From NCBI GenBank assembly GCA_037045045.1, contig JBAOHL010000001.1, positions 62,001 to 126,000 on the forward strand: a stretch of 64,000 nt of DNA. Direction: 5' to 3'. The notes under the pieces are model-generated. The model searched no databases. It had not been told where the DNA came from and was given only the letters and a program-made list of their open reading frames with translations. Numbering within the stretch: position 1 is the stretch's first letter; each line of letters opens with the position of its first letter. Below, piece after piece: positions 16,590 through 25,413 of this stretch. The stretch comes from Phosphoribacter sp037045045. Lineage in GTDB: Bacteria; Actinomycetota; Actinomycetes; Actinomycetales; Dermatophilaceae. A program made the translations under genes and the position numbers.

Positions 16590-16943
16590 ATGCGAAGCAT
16601 GCGGATCACGCCCAACCTCCACGTGGCCGACATCGATGCGGCGAAGGGCTTCTACGTCGAGTTCCTCGGCCTGCAGACCGAGGAGTTCAACATGGGGTGG
16701 GTGGCGCGCTATACCTCGCCCGACACCGGCGCCCACGTCCAACTCGTCACGCGGGACGCCACCTCCCCCGAGGTCCCGGCGATCTCGGTCCACGCCGAGG
16801 ACGTCGACGCGGCATACGCGCAGGCGCTCTCGCTCGCCTACGAGATCGTCCACCCGCTCGGCACGGAGCGGTGGGGGGTGCGCCGGTTCCTCGTGCGGGC
16901 GCCCGATGGCACCGTCGTCAACGTCGTCCAGCACCGGGAGTAG
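16590..16943 (+). CDS. VOC family protein
   Basis: 117 residues with the beta-alpha-beta-beta-beta pattern of VOC proteins (ITPNLHVADIDAAKGFYVEFLG; C-terminal APDGTVVNVVQH). An AGGAGG ribosome site just before 16590 selects this ATG rather than the longer open frame. Members lacking the first metal His often act as binding proteins. The gene ends 24 bp before the 3' end of the convergent PIG-L gene. Confidence 0.75.
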   Translation: MRSMRITPNLHVADIDAAKGFYVEFLGLQTEEFNMGWVARYTSPDTGAHVQLVTRDATSPEVPAISVHAEDVDAAYAQALSLAYEIVHPLGTERWGVRRFLVRAPDGTVVNVVQHRE

Positions 16944-16966
16944 CGGACGAGGCCCGTCGGACCGGG

Positions 16967-17671
16967 TCAGTCGGGCGTCGCGGCACCCGACTCGGCCGGA
17001 ACGATCCAGCGCAGGACCTCGCGATGGCCGAGCAACTCCAGCCGCCGCCAGAGGATGCTGCTCGGCACCGCTTGGGTGGCATGCGCGAGCACGGCGCGTC
17101 GCTGGGTGGTGCGATCGACCGCCAGCTCGACGTCGATCTCGGCCGGTTCGTGGCCGATCAGCGCCGAGCCGTACTCGGCATTGAGCGTCGCGACGACCTC
17201 GGCCGGTAGGGTCCAGCCGAGCAGCGGCAACCCGGCGGCGACGGCGCCATGCTGAGCCGCATGAGTCGCGGCAACGTGGTCGGGGTGGCCGGTGACGCCC
17301 GAGGGATCGAAGGCGAGCAAACCGTCGGTATGCCGCGCGGCGACGTGGTCGAGGACGACCGCCCCGAGGTCGGCGACGGGGATCTCGCCCAGTCCTCCGT
17401 CCGGCCAGGCGAGCAGCGTCGCGTCGTCGATGCCCAGTTCGGCCCCGGCCTCGCGCAGTTCGCGCTCGCGGACCGCCGCGAGGTCGGGCAGGTCGCCGCC
17501 GAGCGTCGAGGCCTCTCCGCGGGTGAAGCACAGCACCCGGACGCGGGCCCCGGCCCGGACGAACGCGTCGATGATCGCGCCGAGCCCGAACGACTCGTCG
17601 TCGGGGTGAGCGACGACGACGAGCACGTCGTGCCACGGCGGTAACGCTCGGGAGGTCGTCGACGCTGCCAT
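16967..17671 (-). CDS. PIG-L family deacetylase
   Basis: 234 residues with the zinc site of the PIG-L/LmbE fold: AHPDDE near residue 21 and HPDH near residue 128. In actinobacteria this family includes the mycothiol enzymes MshB and Mca, but this protein is shorter than those (about 290-300) and diverges outside the motifs, so an N-acetylglucosamine-type deacetylase of unknown substrate is the safer call. A CsoR-type palindrome 39 bp upstream suggests metal- or sulfur-responsive control. Confidence 0.85.
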   Translation of the reverse strand: MAASTTSRALPPWHDVLVVVAHPDDESFGLGAIIDAFVRAGARVRVLCFTRGEASTLGGDLPDLAAVRERELREAGAELGIDDATLLAWPDGGLGEIPVADLGAVVLDHVAARHTDGLLAFDPSGVTGHPDHVAATHAAQHGAVAAGLPLLGWTLPAEVVATLNAEYGSALIGHEPAEIDVELAVDRTTQRRAVLAHATQAVPSSILWRRLELLGHREVLRWIVPAESGAATPD

Positions 17672-17709
17672 GGTCCCTCCTCGTCTCGCCAGGCCACCAC
17701 TCTATCCCT

Positions 17710-17725
17710 ATACCCCCAGGGGTAT
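17710..17725. promoter_or_regulatory. CsoR/CstR-type operator
   Basis: ATACCCC (17710-17716) and GGGGTAT (17719-17725) form a perfect palindrome around CA. This matches the core of operators for copper-sensing CsoR and persulfide-sensing CstR proteins. It lies 39 bp upstream of the PIG-L start. No CsoR-family gene is in the window. Confidence 0.6.
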
Positions 17726-17937
17726 CTAGAGCTAGCGCCACGGGGTGGGTGGCGCGCCGTGTCGAAGCAGTGTCGAAGGCGTGTCGGGTGCACTCCAAGC
17801 CCCGCCGAGATCCGGCACTCAGCCCCGCCTCGACACGACGGCCGGACACGACGGTCACCCGACGGCATACGGTGCCATCGTTGACCCGACCGCCCCGGCC
17901 GCCCGGCCGTGGCACCGCCGAGGGAGGCCGCACCCAC

Positions 17938-19722
17938 ATGACCGACCTGTTGTCGCGCGAGGACCTGCAGTTCCTGCTGTTCGACTGGCTCGACGTCGAG
18001 GGGCTGTGCTCGCGTGAGCCGTTCACCGATCACGACCGCTCGTCGATCGCGCTCGTGCTCGACCTGGCGAGGTCGGTCGCTGTCGAGCACCTGCTGCCCT
18101 GCTACGCGCTCCTCGACCGCGAGGAGCCGGTCTTCGACGCCGGCCGCGCGGTGTTGCCCGAGGCGACCGGCGAAGCCGTGCGAGCCATCGCCGAGTCGGG
18201 GTTGACCTGGTCGGTGCTGCCGGCGGAACACGGCGGTTCGGACCTGCCGCTCACCGTCCACACCGCTGCGAACGCCTGGCTGCAAGCCGCGAACATCTCG
18301 GCCGTGGCGTACCCTTTCCTCACCCTCGGCAACGCGAATCTCCTTCTCGCCCATGGGAGTCCGGAGCAGATCGCCACCTACGTCGAGCCCATGGTCGAGG
18401 GCCGGTTCACCGGGACGATGTGCATGTCGGAGACCGAGGCGGGCTCGAGCCTCGGCGACATCGCGACGAGCGGTCAGCCTCAAGAGGACGGAAGCTACCG
18501 GATCACCGGGTCGAAGATGTGGATCAGCGGCGGCGAACACGAGCTCAGCGAGAACATCGTCCACCTCGTGCTCAGTCGCACCGAAGGGGCGCCGGCCGGT
18601 CTCGCCGGGCTGTCGCTGTTCGTCGTGCCGAAGTTCCTCGTCGAGGCCGACGGCTCGCTGGGCGAACGCAACGACGTCGAGCTCGTCGGGCTCAACCACA
18701 AAATGGGCTATCGCGGCACGGTCAACACCGTGCTGTCCTTCGGCGGCGGACGGTCGACGCCCGGAGGCAAGCCCGGGGCCGTGGGCTACCTCGTCGGGCG
18801 CGAGGGCGAGGGCCTCTCCTCCATGTTCCACATGATGAACGAGGCCCGGATCGGGGTCGGGTCCGGAGCGGCCGCACTCGGGTATGCCGGGTACCGCTAC
18901 GCCCTCGCGTACGCCAAGGAGCGCGTCCAGGGTCGCCCGCCATGGGGCAAGGACCCGACCGCGGCACCGGTGGCCATCGTCGAGCACCCCGACGTGCGCC
19001 GGATGCTGCTGAAGGCCAAGTCCTACGTCGAGGGCGCCATGGCCCTGGTCCTGTATGCCGCGCGGGTCGACGACGACATCCGCAGCGCACCCGAGGGGAC
19101 CTCGCGGGCCGAAGCGAGCCTGTTGCTCGACGTGCTCACCCCGATCGTCAAGTCCTGGCCCTCGACCTACGGGCTCGTCGCCAACGACCTGGCGATCCAG
19201 GTCCTCGGCGGCTACGGCTACTGCCGCGACTATCCCGTCGAACAGCTCTACCGCGACCAACGCCTCAACCCCATCCACGAGGGCACCCACGGCATCCAGG
19301 CCCTGGACCTGCTCGGCCGCAAGGCGATCATGCGCGAAGGGGCGGGCCTGCGGCTGCTGCTCGGGCAGATCGCCGCGACCGCCGACCGGGGGCGGGCCGG
19401 GTTTGCCGAACAGGCCGAGGCGCTCGCCGCCGCGGCGGGCGAGGTCGGCGAGGTCACCGCGCGACTCTGGCGCGGGGGCGATCCGGCCGGAGCCCTGCAG
19501 GCCGCCGGGATCTACCTCGACGCCGTCGGGCATGTCGTCGTGGCCTGGTTGTGGCTCGATCAGGTTCTCGCACTGGGGGATCGGGCCGACCCCTTCGCCG
19601 AGGGAAAGCGGGCTGCGGCCCGCTACTTCAACGCCTACGAACTGCCCGTGGCTCTAGCTGCGCTGCGCACCACCGCGGGTGCAGGTCGGCTGTTCGTCGA
19701 GCTCGACCCGGACGTGCTCTGA
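17938..19722 (+). CDS. Acyl-CoA dehydrogenase
   Basis: 594 residues, the long acyl-CoA dehydrogenase form (FadE5/DmdC-like) with an extra C-terminal helical domain. The order is N-terminal helical domain, central beta domain with MCMSETEAGSSLGDI (FAD/substrate loop) and GSKMWISGGEH, then the helical domain with catalytic Glu448 in NPIHEGTHGIQALDLLGRK. It oxidises a CoA thioester to the 2-enoyl-CoA using FAD and passes electrons to ETF. ATG 17938 with AGGGAGG upstream was preferred over a longer frame that starts among non-conserved residues. The CoA-ligase genes downstream suggest fatty or aromatic acid catabolism. Confidence 0.9.
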   Translation: MTDLLSREDLQFLLFDWLDVEGLCSREPFTDHDRSSIALVLDLARSVAVEHLLPCYALLDREEPVFDAGRAVLPEATGEAVRAIAESGLTWSVLPAEHGGSDLPLTVHTAANAWLQAANISAVAYPFLTLGNANLLLAHGSPEQIATYVEPMVEGRFTGTMCMSETEAGSSLGDIATSGQPQEDGSYRITGSKMWISGGEHELSENIVHLVLSRTEGAPAGLAGLSLFVVPKFLVEADGSLGERNDVELVGLNHKMGYRGTVNTVLSFGGGRSTPGGKPGAVGYLVGREGEGLSSMFHMMNEARIGVGSGAAALGYAGYRYALAYAKERVQGRPPWGKDPTAAPVAIVEHPDVRRMLLKAKSYVEGAMALVLYAARVDDDIRSAPEGTSRAEASLLLDVLTPIVKSWPSTYGLVANDLAIQVLGGYGYCRDYPVEQLYRDQRLNPIHEGTHGIQALDLLGRKAIMREGAGLRLLLGQIAATADRGRAGFAEQAEALAAAAGEVGEVTARLWRGGDPAGALQAAGIYLDAVGHVVVAWLWLDQVLALGDRADPFAEGKRAAARYFNAYELPVALAALRTTAGAGRLFVELDPDVL

Positions 19723-19843
19723 CGCACCCCCCGGGCCCGGGCGCTGACAACCCGGATCGACCTGTGGTGACGTCGGGCCGATCGCGCTACCCTCCCGGCA
19801 TGCCCGCGCGCTCCGGCACGAGCGAGCGACCGGTGGTCGGGTC

Positions 19844-21235
19844 GTGAGCATCGACGCCACCCAGTCCCAGGCCCGTTGGCGGACCCTCATCGAGGCGGTC
19901 GCCGATACGGGCACCACGGCCGACGGCCCCCCTGACGAGGCGGTCGAGGCGGCCGCGGGCCGGGCGTTCGCGGCATACCGAGGTGAGCTCGTCGCCGACG
20001 TGTCCGGACGCCCCGACGTCCGGGAGATGCGCGCGGACCTGCTCGCCGTCGCGGCCGACATCCTGCACGCCCCAGCGGGGTATGCCGGCACGGTCACCAC
20101 GGGCTCGCCCGAGTCGGCCCTCCTCGTCGCCCTTGCGGCCCGAGGGGCGCGCCCCGACGTCGAGCGCCCGCAGATCGTCGCGCCGTCCACCGTGCACGTC
20201 GATTACCACCGGGCGGCCCGGGCGCTCGGGATGGACCTCACCCTCGTCGACATCGACCCGGACACCATGCGGGCCCTGCCCTTAGCGATCGCCTCGGCGT
20301 TCACCGAGCGGACCGTGCTCGTCGTCGCGAGCGCCCCGTCGTTCCCGCACGGCGCCGTGGACCCGGTCGAGGACATCGCCGAGGCGGCCGGCGACTTCGA
20401 CATCCGCTGTCACGTCGACGGCGGTGTGGCCGGCTGGACGTTGCCCTTGCTCGATGCGCAGATGCCGTGGACCTTCGACGGGGCTGCGGTGACGAGCATG
20501 TCGGTGGACGTCCCGACCGCACACCTGCAGCCCAGCGGCGTGGGCATCGTGCTCCACCGTTCGATGGCCCTGCGCGACCCCCAGGTCCAGCCGACGCCGC
20601 CGTGGCCCGGGCCTCTCGTCGACGCGGGTGGGCTGATGGCGCCGGCTCCCCTCGGCCCGCTCGCGGCTGCCTGGGCGACCGTCCGCCTGCTCGGCCTGCC
20701 GGGGTATGCCGTGCGCGCGCGGGCCGCGCGGGATCGGGCCGTCCGTCTCGCCGCGGCCCTCGACAAGACCCTCGGGCTGCGGGTGCTCGGCGCGCCGAGC
20801 GGAAGCGTCCTGGCCCTGGCCGTCGACGGCTCGTGCGACGTCTTCACGGTGGCCGACGAGGTGCGCGACCTCGGCTGGATGGCCCAGGTGCAGCCCTCAT
20901 GGGAGGGGATCGAGCCCTCGGTGCGGCTGGACCTGGCCGACGTGGGCGCCGAACGCGTCGATGCGCTGGGCCAGGCGCTGGCCCACAGCGTCGCCGCGGC
21001 AACGGCCGCAGGCCCGGCTCGGGCCGATCCGCTCGTCGCGGGGATGCTGGCGGCGCTCGGACCCGGCAGCCTTGACATGGACACCCTGGAGACCCTCCTG
21101 ACCCCGGCCGGGATCGACCTCGACGGCGACCGCTGGATCCTGCCCGGGCGTCTCGCTGGGCTGCGCTCGCTCGTGGCGGCCTGCCCGCCGGACGTCCGGC
21201 AGGCGTTGGTGCTCGCCCTGGCCCGGCGGACCTGA
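19844..21235 (+). CDS. PLP-dependent decarboxylase/aldolase homologue lacking the PLP lysine
   Basis: 463 residues similar to the glutamate decarboxylase/sphingosine-1-phosphate lyase group of fold-type I enzymes: TTGSPESALLVALAARG, the HVDGGVAGW aspartate loop, and VTSMSVDV at residues 216-223. In active relatives the last segment continues with His-Lys, where the Lys forms the Schiff base with PLP. Here those two positions read Pro224-Thr225. The protein therefore probably cannot act as a normal PLP enzyme, although the frame is intact and full length. GTG start at 19844. A C-terminal extension of about 60 residues (LDMDTLETLLTPAGIDL) has no assignment. Confidence 0.75.
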   Translation: MSIDATQSQARWRTLIEAVADTGTTADGPPDEAVEAAAGRAFAAYRGELVADVSGRPDVREMRADLLAVAADILHAPAGYAGTVTTGSPESALLVALAARGARPDVERPQIVAPSTVHVDYHRAARALGMDLTLVDIDPDTMRALPLAIASAFTERTVLVVASAPSFPHGAVDPVEDIAEAAGDFDIRCHVDGGVAGWTLPLLDAQMPWTFDGAAVTSMSVDVPTAHLQPSGVGIVLHRSMALRDPQVQPTPPWPGPLVDAGGLMAPAPLGPLAAAWATVRLLGLPGYAVRARAARDRAVRLAAALDKTLGLRVLGAPSGSVLALAVDGSCDVFTVADEVRDLGWMAQVQPSWEGIEPSVRLDLADVGAERVDALGQALAHSVAAATAAGPARADPLVAGMLAALGPGSLDMDTLETLLTPAGIDLDGDRWILPGRLAGLRSLVAACPPDVRQALVLALARRT

Positions 21236-21429
21236 TTCCGATCCGTGGACTCGGGCCGGGGTGGGGCCGGGTCTCTTCCCCGCGAGCGGAACGCGACCCG
21301 CCACCTCGACGCGGGTGCAGCACGCGGCATACCCGCGAGTGGGCACCCCTGCCCCGCCGCCTCCTCGCGAGTGGAGCCAGTCCGCGGCCCCGCGGTCGAA
21401 GGCGGGGCCGCCCACCGCCACCTCCCAGC

Positions 21430-21484
21430 GAGTGGAGCCAAAGGGTTGCTTCGGGGCGCTCGAAGCGACCGTTTCGCTCCACTC
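21430..21484 (+). repeat. 55-bp palindromic element, copy 1
   Basis: Outer arms GAGTGGAGC and GCTCCACTC (9 bp, perfect). Inner hairpin GCTTCG (21448-21453) and CGAAGC (21461-21466). Lies downstream of the PLP-like gene. Confidence 0.85.
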
Positions 21485-21601
21485 ACGGAGGCCCAGGGGC
21501 GCTGCGCGAAACGGTATGCCGCGCGGGCCACCCGTCACCCCCAGGCCGGGTCTTCCGGCGGGGCGGGCCCTTTCCCCGATGCGCTCGCGGAGCCAGACCC
21601 G

Positions 21602-21656
21602 CGCGTGGGGCCGAGCTGCTGCTTGGGGATTCTTGAAGTGGCACTTCGCCTCCTCT
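21602..21656 (+). repeat. 55-bp palindromic element, decayed copy
   Basis: Same 55-bp span with degenerate ends GCGTGGGG and CTCCTCTC and a central CTGCTTGGGG segment shared with copies 3 and 4. It is aligned by length and internal similarity, so less certain than the others. Confidence 0.5.
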
Positions 21657-21920
21657 CACGGGGAGCCGGCTGGGGCAGGCGTAGGCCCGCGCGCGTGGGT
21701 CCCGGCCTGACCCCCTCTCCACGAGTGGAGGCCGCGCGACCTGGCCGCCCTGGCGGTTGAACCGGAGGGGCCGCCACCTCCACCTCGTCACGACTGGAGG
21801 CCGGCCGCCCTGGCGGTTGAACCGGAGGGGCCGCCGCCTCCACCGCCCTACGAGTGGATGCCGCGCGACCCGGCCGCCCTGTCGGTTGAACCGGAGGGGC
21901 CGCCACCTCCACCTCGTCAC

Positions 21921-21975
21921 GACTGGAGCCGAAGTGTTGCTTCGGGGCGTTCGAAGCGACAGGTTCGCTCCACTC
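21921..21975 (+). repeat. 55-bp palindromic element, copy 2
   Basis: Left end GACTGGAGC (one change from consensus), right end GCTCCACTC, inner GCTTCG/CGAAGC hairpin intact. Confidence 0.85.
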
Positions 21976-22085
21976 ACGGAGGTCGGGCAGGCGCTGAAGG
22001 CGGCCTGGACCCCGAAAGCGCCGGGGGCGAGGATGCCGCGCGGCCCCGCGGTCGAAGGCGGGGCCGCCCACCTCCACCTCCCAGC

Positions 22086-22140
22086 GAGTGGAGGAAAAGT
22101 GCTGTTTGGAGGCGCTCGAAGCGACAGGTTCGCTCCACTC
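22086..22140 (+). repeat. 55-bp palindromic element, copy 3
   Basis: Ends GAGTGGAG and CTCCACTC; inner part GCTGTTTGGAGGCGCTCGAA keeps only part of the inner stem. Followed by a segment (ACGGAGGTCGGGCAG) also found after copy 2. Confidence 0.85.
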
Positions 22141-22261
22141 ACGGAGGTCGGGCAGACGCTGAAGGCGGCCTGGGCCCCGAAAGCGCCGGGGGGCACTGTC
22201 GGGCGAGGATGCCGCGCGGCCCCGCGGTCGAAGGCGGGGCCGCCCACCTCCACCTCCCAGC

Positions 22262-22316
22262 GAGTGGAGGAAAAGTGCTGCTTGGAGGCGCTCGAAGCGA
22301 CCGTTTTGCTCCACTC
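22262..22316 (+). repeat. 55-bp palindromic element, copy 4
   Basis: Ends GAGTGGAG and CTCCACTC; nearly identical to copy 3 across the left half. About 190 bp upstream of the acyl-CoA synthetase start. Confidence 0.85.
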
Positions 22317-22505
22317 ATGGAGGCCCGTGGCGCTGCGCGAAACGGTATGCCGCGCGGGCCACCCATCACCCAGGCCGAGTCCTCCGGCGGGGCGGGCCCT
22401 CCCCGATGCGCTCTGCCCTCGTGGCCGAGCCGCCCGGGGTGGGGGCTTGCGGGGCGAGTGCGGCTGCGGTGGACTGCCAGAACTCCCATCGACCCCGGAG
22501 GACCC

Positions 22506-24125
22506 ATGCCCCTCTCCCTCGCATCCGGCGAAACCGACACCCCGCTGCTCGAGACGACGATCGGTGACAACCTCGACGCGACCGCTGCCCGGTGCGGGGA
22601 CCGCGAGGCGTTGGTCGACCTCGCCGAGGGCAAACGTTGGACGTATGCCGAGTTCGTCCGCGACGTCGACGAGCTGGCCCGGGGGTTCATGGCGGCGGGC
22701 ATCGCCGCGGGCGACCGGGTGGGCATCTGGGCGCCGAACCGCTGGGAATGGGTCCTCGTCCAATACGCCACCGCGAAGGTCGGGGCCATCCTCGTCACTA
22801 TCAACCCGGCATACCGCACCCACGAGCTGGAGTACGTGCTCGGCCAGGCCGGCATCCGGATGCTCGTCTCGGCGCCTGACTTCAAGACCTCCGACTACGC
22901 AGGGATGATCGAGCAAGTCCGATCGCAGCTGCCGGCGTTGCAGCAGGTCGTGCTGCTCGGGCGCGACTCGTGGGACGACCTGCTCGCCGGGGCCGCGCGG
23001 GTCGGCGCCGCGGAACTCGCGCGTCGCCAAAGCGAGCTGCACCCCGACGACCCGATCAACATTCAGTACACCTCGGGGACGACCGGGTTTCCGAAGGGAG
23101 CCACGCTCAGCCACCGCAACATCCTCAACAACGGGTACTTCGTCGGCGAGGTCTGCCGGTACACCGAGGCCGACCGGGTGTGCATCCCCGTGCCCTTCTA
23201 CCACTGCTTCGGCATGGTCATGGGCAATCTCGCGTGCACGACCCACGGCGCGTGCATCGTCATCCCGGCGCCCGGGTTCGACCCGGTGCTCACCCTCGAA
23301 GCCGTCCAGGCCGAACGGATCACCTCCCTGTACGGCGTGCCGACGATGTTCATCGCCGAGTGGGCCCTGCCCAACATCGACGACTACGACCTGTCGACGG
23401 TGCGGACCGGGATCATGGCCGGCTCGCCGTGTCCCGCGGAGATGATGAAGAGGCTCATCGCGTCGGGGATCGACGAGATGACGATCTGCTACGGCATGAC
23501 CGAGACCTCCCCGGTCTCGACGCAAACCCGCACCGACGACACGTTCGAGCGCAAGGTCGGCACCGTCGGGCGGGTCGGTCCGCACCTGCAGATCGCCGTT
23601 ATCGACCCGTCGACCCAAGAGCCGGTCGAACGCGGCGAGACGGGGGAGTTCGCCACCAAGGGGTACTCGGTGATGCTCGGGTACTGGGAAGAACCCGACA
23701 AGACCGCCGAGTCGATCGTCGACGGGTGGATGCTCACCGGTGACCTCGCCGTCATGGACGAGAGTGGATACGTCGAGATCACCGGGCGGATCAAGGACAT
23801 GGTCATCCGCGGCGGCGAGAACATCTACCCCCGCGAGATCGAAGAGTTCCTCTACACCCACCCCGACGTGCTCGACGCCCAGGTCATCGGCGTGCCGGAC
23901 GAGAAGTACGGCGAGGAGCTGTGCGCCTGGGTGCGGATGCGCGAGGGCACGACGCCGCTGACCGTCGAGGCGGTCCGCGAGTTCGCCACCGGCAAGCTCG
24001 CGCACTACAAAATCCCGCGGTACGTCGAGGTCGTTGACGAGTTCCCCATGACCGTGACGGGCAAGGTCCGCAAGGTCGAGATGCGCCAGGTCACCGCGCA
24101 GCGGTTGGGGCTGTCCGGGGGCTGA
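22506..24125 (+). CDS. Fatty-acyl-CoA synthetase / AMP-binding enzyme
   Basis: 539 residues with every core motif of the adenylate-forming family: P-loop YTSGTTGFPKGA, YGMTETSP (A5), LTGDLAVMD (A7), GRIKDMVIRGGENIYP (A8) and the catalytic lysine motif VTGKVRKVEMR at the C-terminus. It activates a carboxylic acid to acyl-AMP and then acyl-CoA. The size and motif spelling match medium- and long-chain acyl-CoA synthetases of actinobacteria. ATG 22506 follows a CCGGAGGACCC ribosome site. It lies downstream of the repeat block and convergent with the PaaK-like gene. Confidence 0.92.
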   Translation: MPLSLASGETDTPLLETTIGDNLDATAARCGDREALVDLAEGKRWTYAEFVRDVDELARGFMAAGIAAGDRVGIWAPNRWEWVLVQYATAKVGAILVTINPAYRTHELEYVLGQAGIRMLVSAPDFKTSDYAGMIEQVRSQLPALQQVVLLGRDSWDDLLAGAARVGAAELARRQSELHPDDPINIQYTSGTTGFPKGATLSHRNILNNGYFVGEVCRYTEADRVCIPVPFYHCFGMVMGNLACTTHGACIVIPAPGFDPVLTLEAVQAERITSLYGVPTMFIAEWALPNIDDYDLSTVRTGIMAGSPCPAEMMKRLIASGIDEMTICYGMTETSPVSTQTRTDDTFERKVGTVGRVGPHLQIAVIDPSTQEPVERGETGEFATKGYSVMLGYWEEPDKTAESIVDGWMLTGDLAVMDESGYVEITGRIKDMVIRGGENIYPREIEEFLYTHPDVLDAQVIGVPDEKYGEELCAWVRMREGTTPLTVEAVREFATGKLAHYKIPRYVEVVDEFPMTVTGKVRKVEMRQVTAQRLGLSGG

Positions 24126-24191
24126 CGTTCTCGGCCGTGCGATCCAAGGGCTGACCGTCTCGGCGGTGGTAGGTGGGGGCCGGCGCCCTTG

Positions 24192-25403
24192 TCACGACCA
24201 GTCGCGTCGGTCGGTGATCGGGGCACCGTCCTCGGGGAGGGCGTCGACCACGGTGACCGGGCAGGCGAACCGTAACCCGGCCCGCACGGCGGCACCGACC
24301 TCGGCCACCACTCGCTCGGCTGAGGCGCCGTCGCTCGGCACGACCTCGCAGCTCAACTCGTCGCGGTGCTCGTGCCGGTCGACGAGGAATCGCCAGGCGG
24401 CGATTCCGGGGACCCCGGCCATGACGGCCGAGGCCTGCCGCGGGTGCAGGAACATCCCGCGCACCTTGACCGCCGCGCCGACCCGGCCGAGCACGCCGAC
24501 CAGCCGGGGTTGCCCGTCCGGTCCGAGCGTCCACGCCGACAGGTCGCCGGTGCCGAAACGCACCAGCGGATACTCCGCTCTCAGCAGTGTGACGACGACC
24601 TGCCCCTCGCCCTCGGCCAGCGGCAGGCCGGAGTCGAGGTCGCAGACCTGCACGCACACCCCGGGCGCCGGGACCAAGCCGCCGCCCGGTTCGGTCTCGT
24701 ATCCGATGAGCCCGGTCTCGGCGGTGCCGTAGGCCATCAGCACGGTGGGGACGCGCTCGCGCAGCAGCGTCCGCAGCGAGTCGGGCAGCGGTTCTGCGGT
24801 GACGAGGGCCTTGGCCACCCGCCACCGTTGCGGGTCCAGTCCCTGGGCGTCGTAGTGGTCAACGAGCGCCTTGAGATAGCTCGGCAGACCCGTGTATGCC
24901 GTGACCCCGAGGTCGGCGATCGCGCTCGCCTGCAGGTCCTGGTTGCCGATGCCGCCGGGCAGCACGGCGGCCCCGAGGGCCAGCGCCGCCTCCTCGAACA
25001 TCGCCCCCGCCGGGGACAGGTGGTAACCGAAACAGTTGAGCACGACGTCGGCGTGGTCGAATCCGGCGGCCCGCAGCGCCGGTCCCCAGCGCCACGGATC
25101 GGCGCCGGCGAACTGCGGCTCGTAGATCGGGCCGGGGGACTGGAAGACCCGACGGATCCCCCGCGGGTCCTCGAGCAGGCCCCCGAACGGCGGGGCCTGC
25201 CGTTGCCGGGCGAGCAGGTCGTCCTTGGTCTCGACGGCCAGCGTGCGCAGGTCCCCGGCGGCGATGTCCGCCGCCGTGATCCCGCTTCCGGCGAGCCGGT
25301 CGGCCAGGGCGGGGACGCCCGCAGCGGCCTGCACGACGCGAGCCACCTCGGGGGCCAGGCCCGCGGCATACCGGTCCACGGCGTCGACGAGCGAACCCGG
25401 CAT
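24192..25403 (-). CDS. Phenylacetate-CoA ligase-like (PaaK family) protein
   Basis: 403 residues of the PaaK branch of adenylate-forming enzymes. Recognisable are AYGTAETGLIGYE (A5), RFGTGDLSAW (A7) and GRVGAAVKVRGMFLHPRQ (A8). The usual TSGTTG P-loop is replaced by FQSPGPIYEP, a spelling seen in the subset of PaaK-like proteins linked to branched-chain-type ABC importers. The last gene of the liv-like operon, ten bases after livF. It probably activates the imported acid, but with an altered ATP loop the activity should be treated as unproven. Confidence 0.8.
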   Translation of the reverse strand: MPGSLVDAVDRYAAGLAPEVARVVQAAAGVPALADRLAGSGITAADIAAGDLRTLAVETKDDLLARQRQAPPFGGLLEDPRGIRRVFQSPGPIYEPQFAGADPWRWGPALRAAGFDHADVVLNCFGYHLSPAGAMFEEAALALGAAVLPGGIGNQDLQASAIADLGVTAYTGLPSYLKALVDHYDAQGLDPQRWRVAKALVTAEPLPDSLRTLLRERVPTVLMAYGTAETGLIGYETEPGGGLVPAPGVCVQVCDLDSGLPLAEGEGQVVVTLLRAEYPLVRFGTGDLSAWTLGPDGQPRLVGVLGRVGAAVKVRGMFLHPRQASAVMAGVPGIAAWRFLVDRHEHRDELSCEVVPSDGASAERVVAEVGAAVRAGLRFACPVTVVDALPEDGAPITDRRDWS

Positions 25404-25413
25404 TCCAGCCCTC

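Larger units (their letters stand above)
21236..22505. repeat. Non-coding repeat block with palindromic elements
   Basis: 1,270 bp without a credible gene. It holds four clear and one decayed copy of the 55-bp palindromic element, three copies of a hairpin with arms GGCCCCGC and GCGGGGCC followed by a CCACCTCCACCTCCCAG-like segment (near 21393, 22042 and 22218), and three diverged units containing GGCGGTTGAACCGGAGGGGC or a near copy (about 21760-21910). At 21717-21730 element ends abut as CTCCAC-GA-GTGGAG. The two outer parts (21430-21600 and 22262-22420) are similar over about 150 bp, including the GCGAAACGGTATGCCGCGC segment. Long open frames on both strands here are products of the repeats. 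Confidence 0.85.

Noticed and set aside
21430..22316. Regular 55-bp repeats considered as a CRISPR array
   Set aside because: Spacing is irregular, repeats are long and palindromic throughout, neighbouring segments are themselves repeated rather than unique spacers, and no cas genes are present.
21483..24005. Long minus-strand frame of 840 codons across the repeat block and the acyl-CoA synthetase gene
   Set aside because: It is antisense to a well-supported enzyme and otherwise translates repeats; no domain is seen.
24121..24165. Direct repeat GGCTGAC...CTCGGC after the acyl-CoA synthetase gene as a terminator
   Set aside because: It is a direct, not inverted, repeat and forms no stem.
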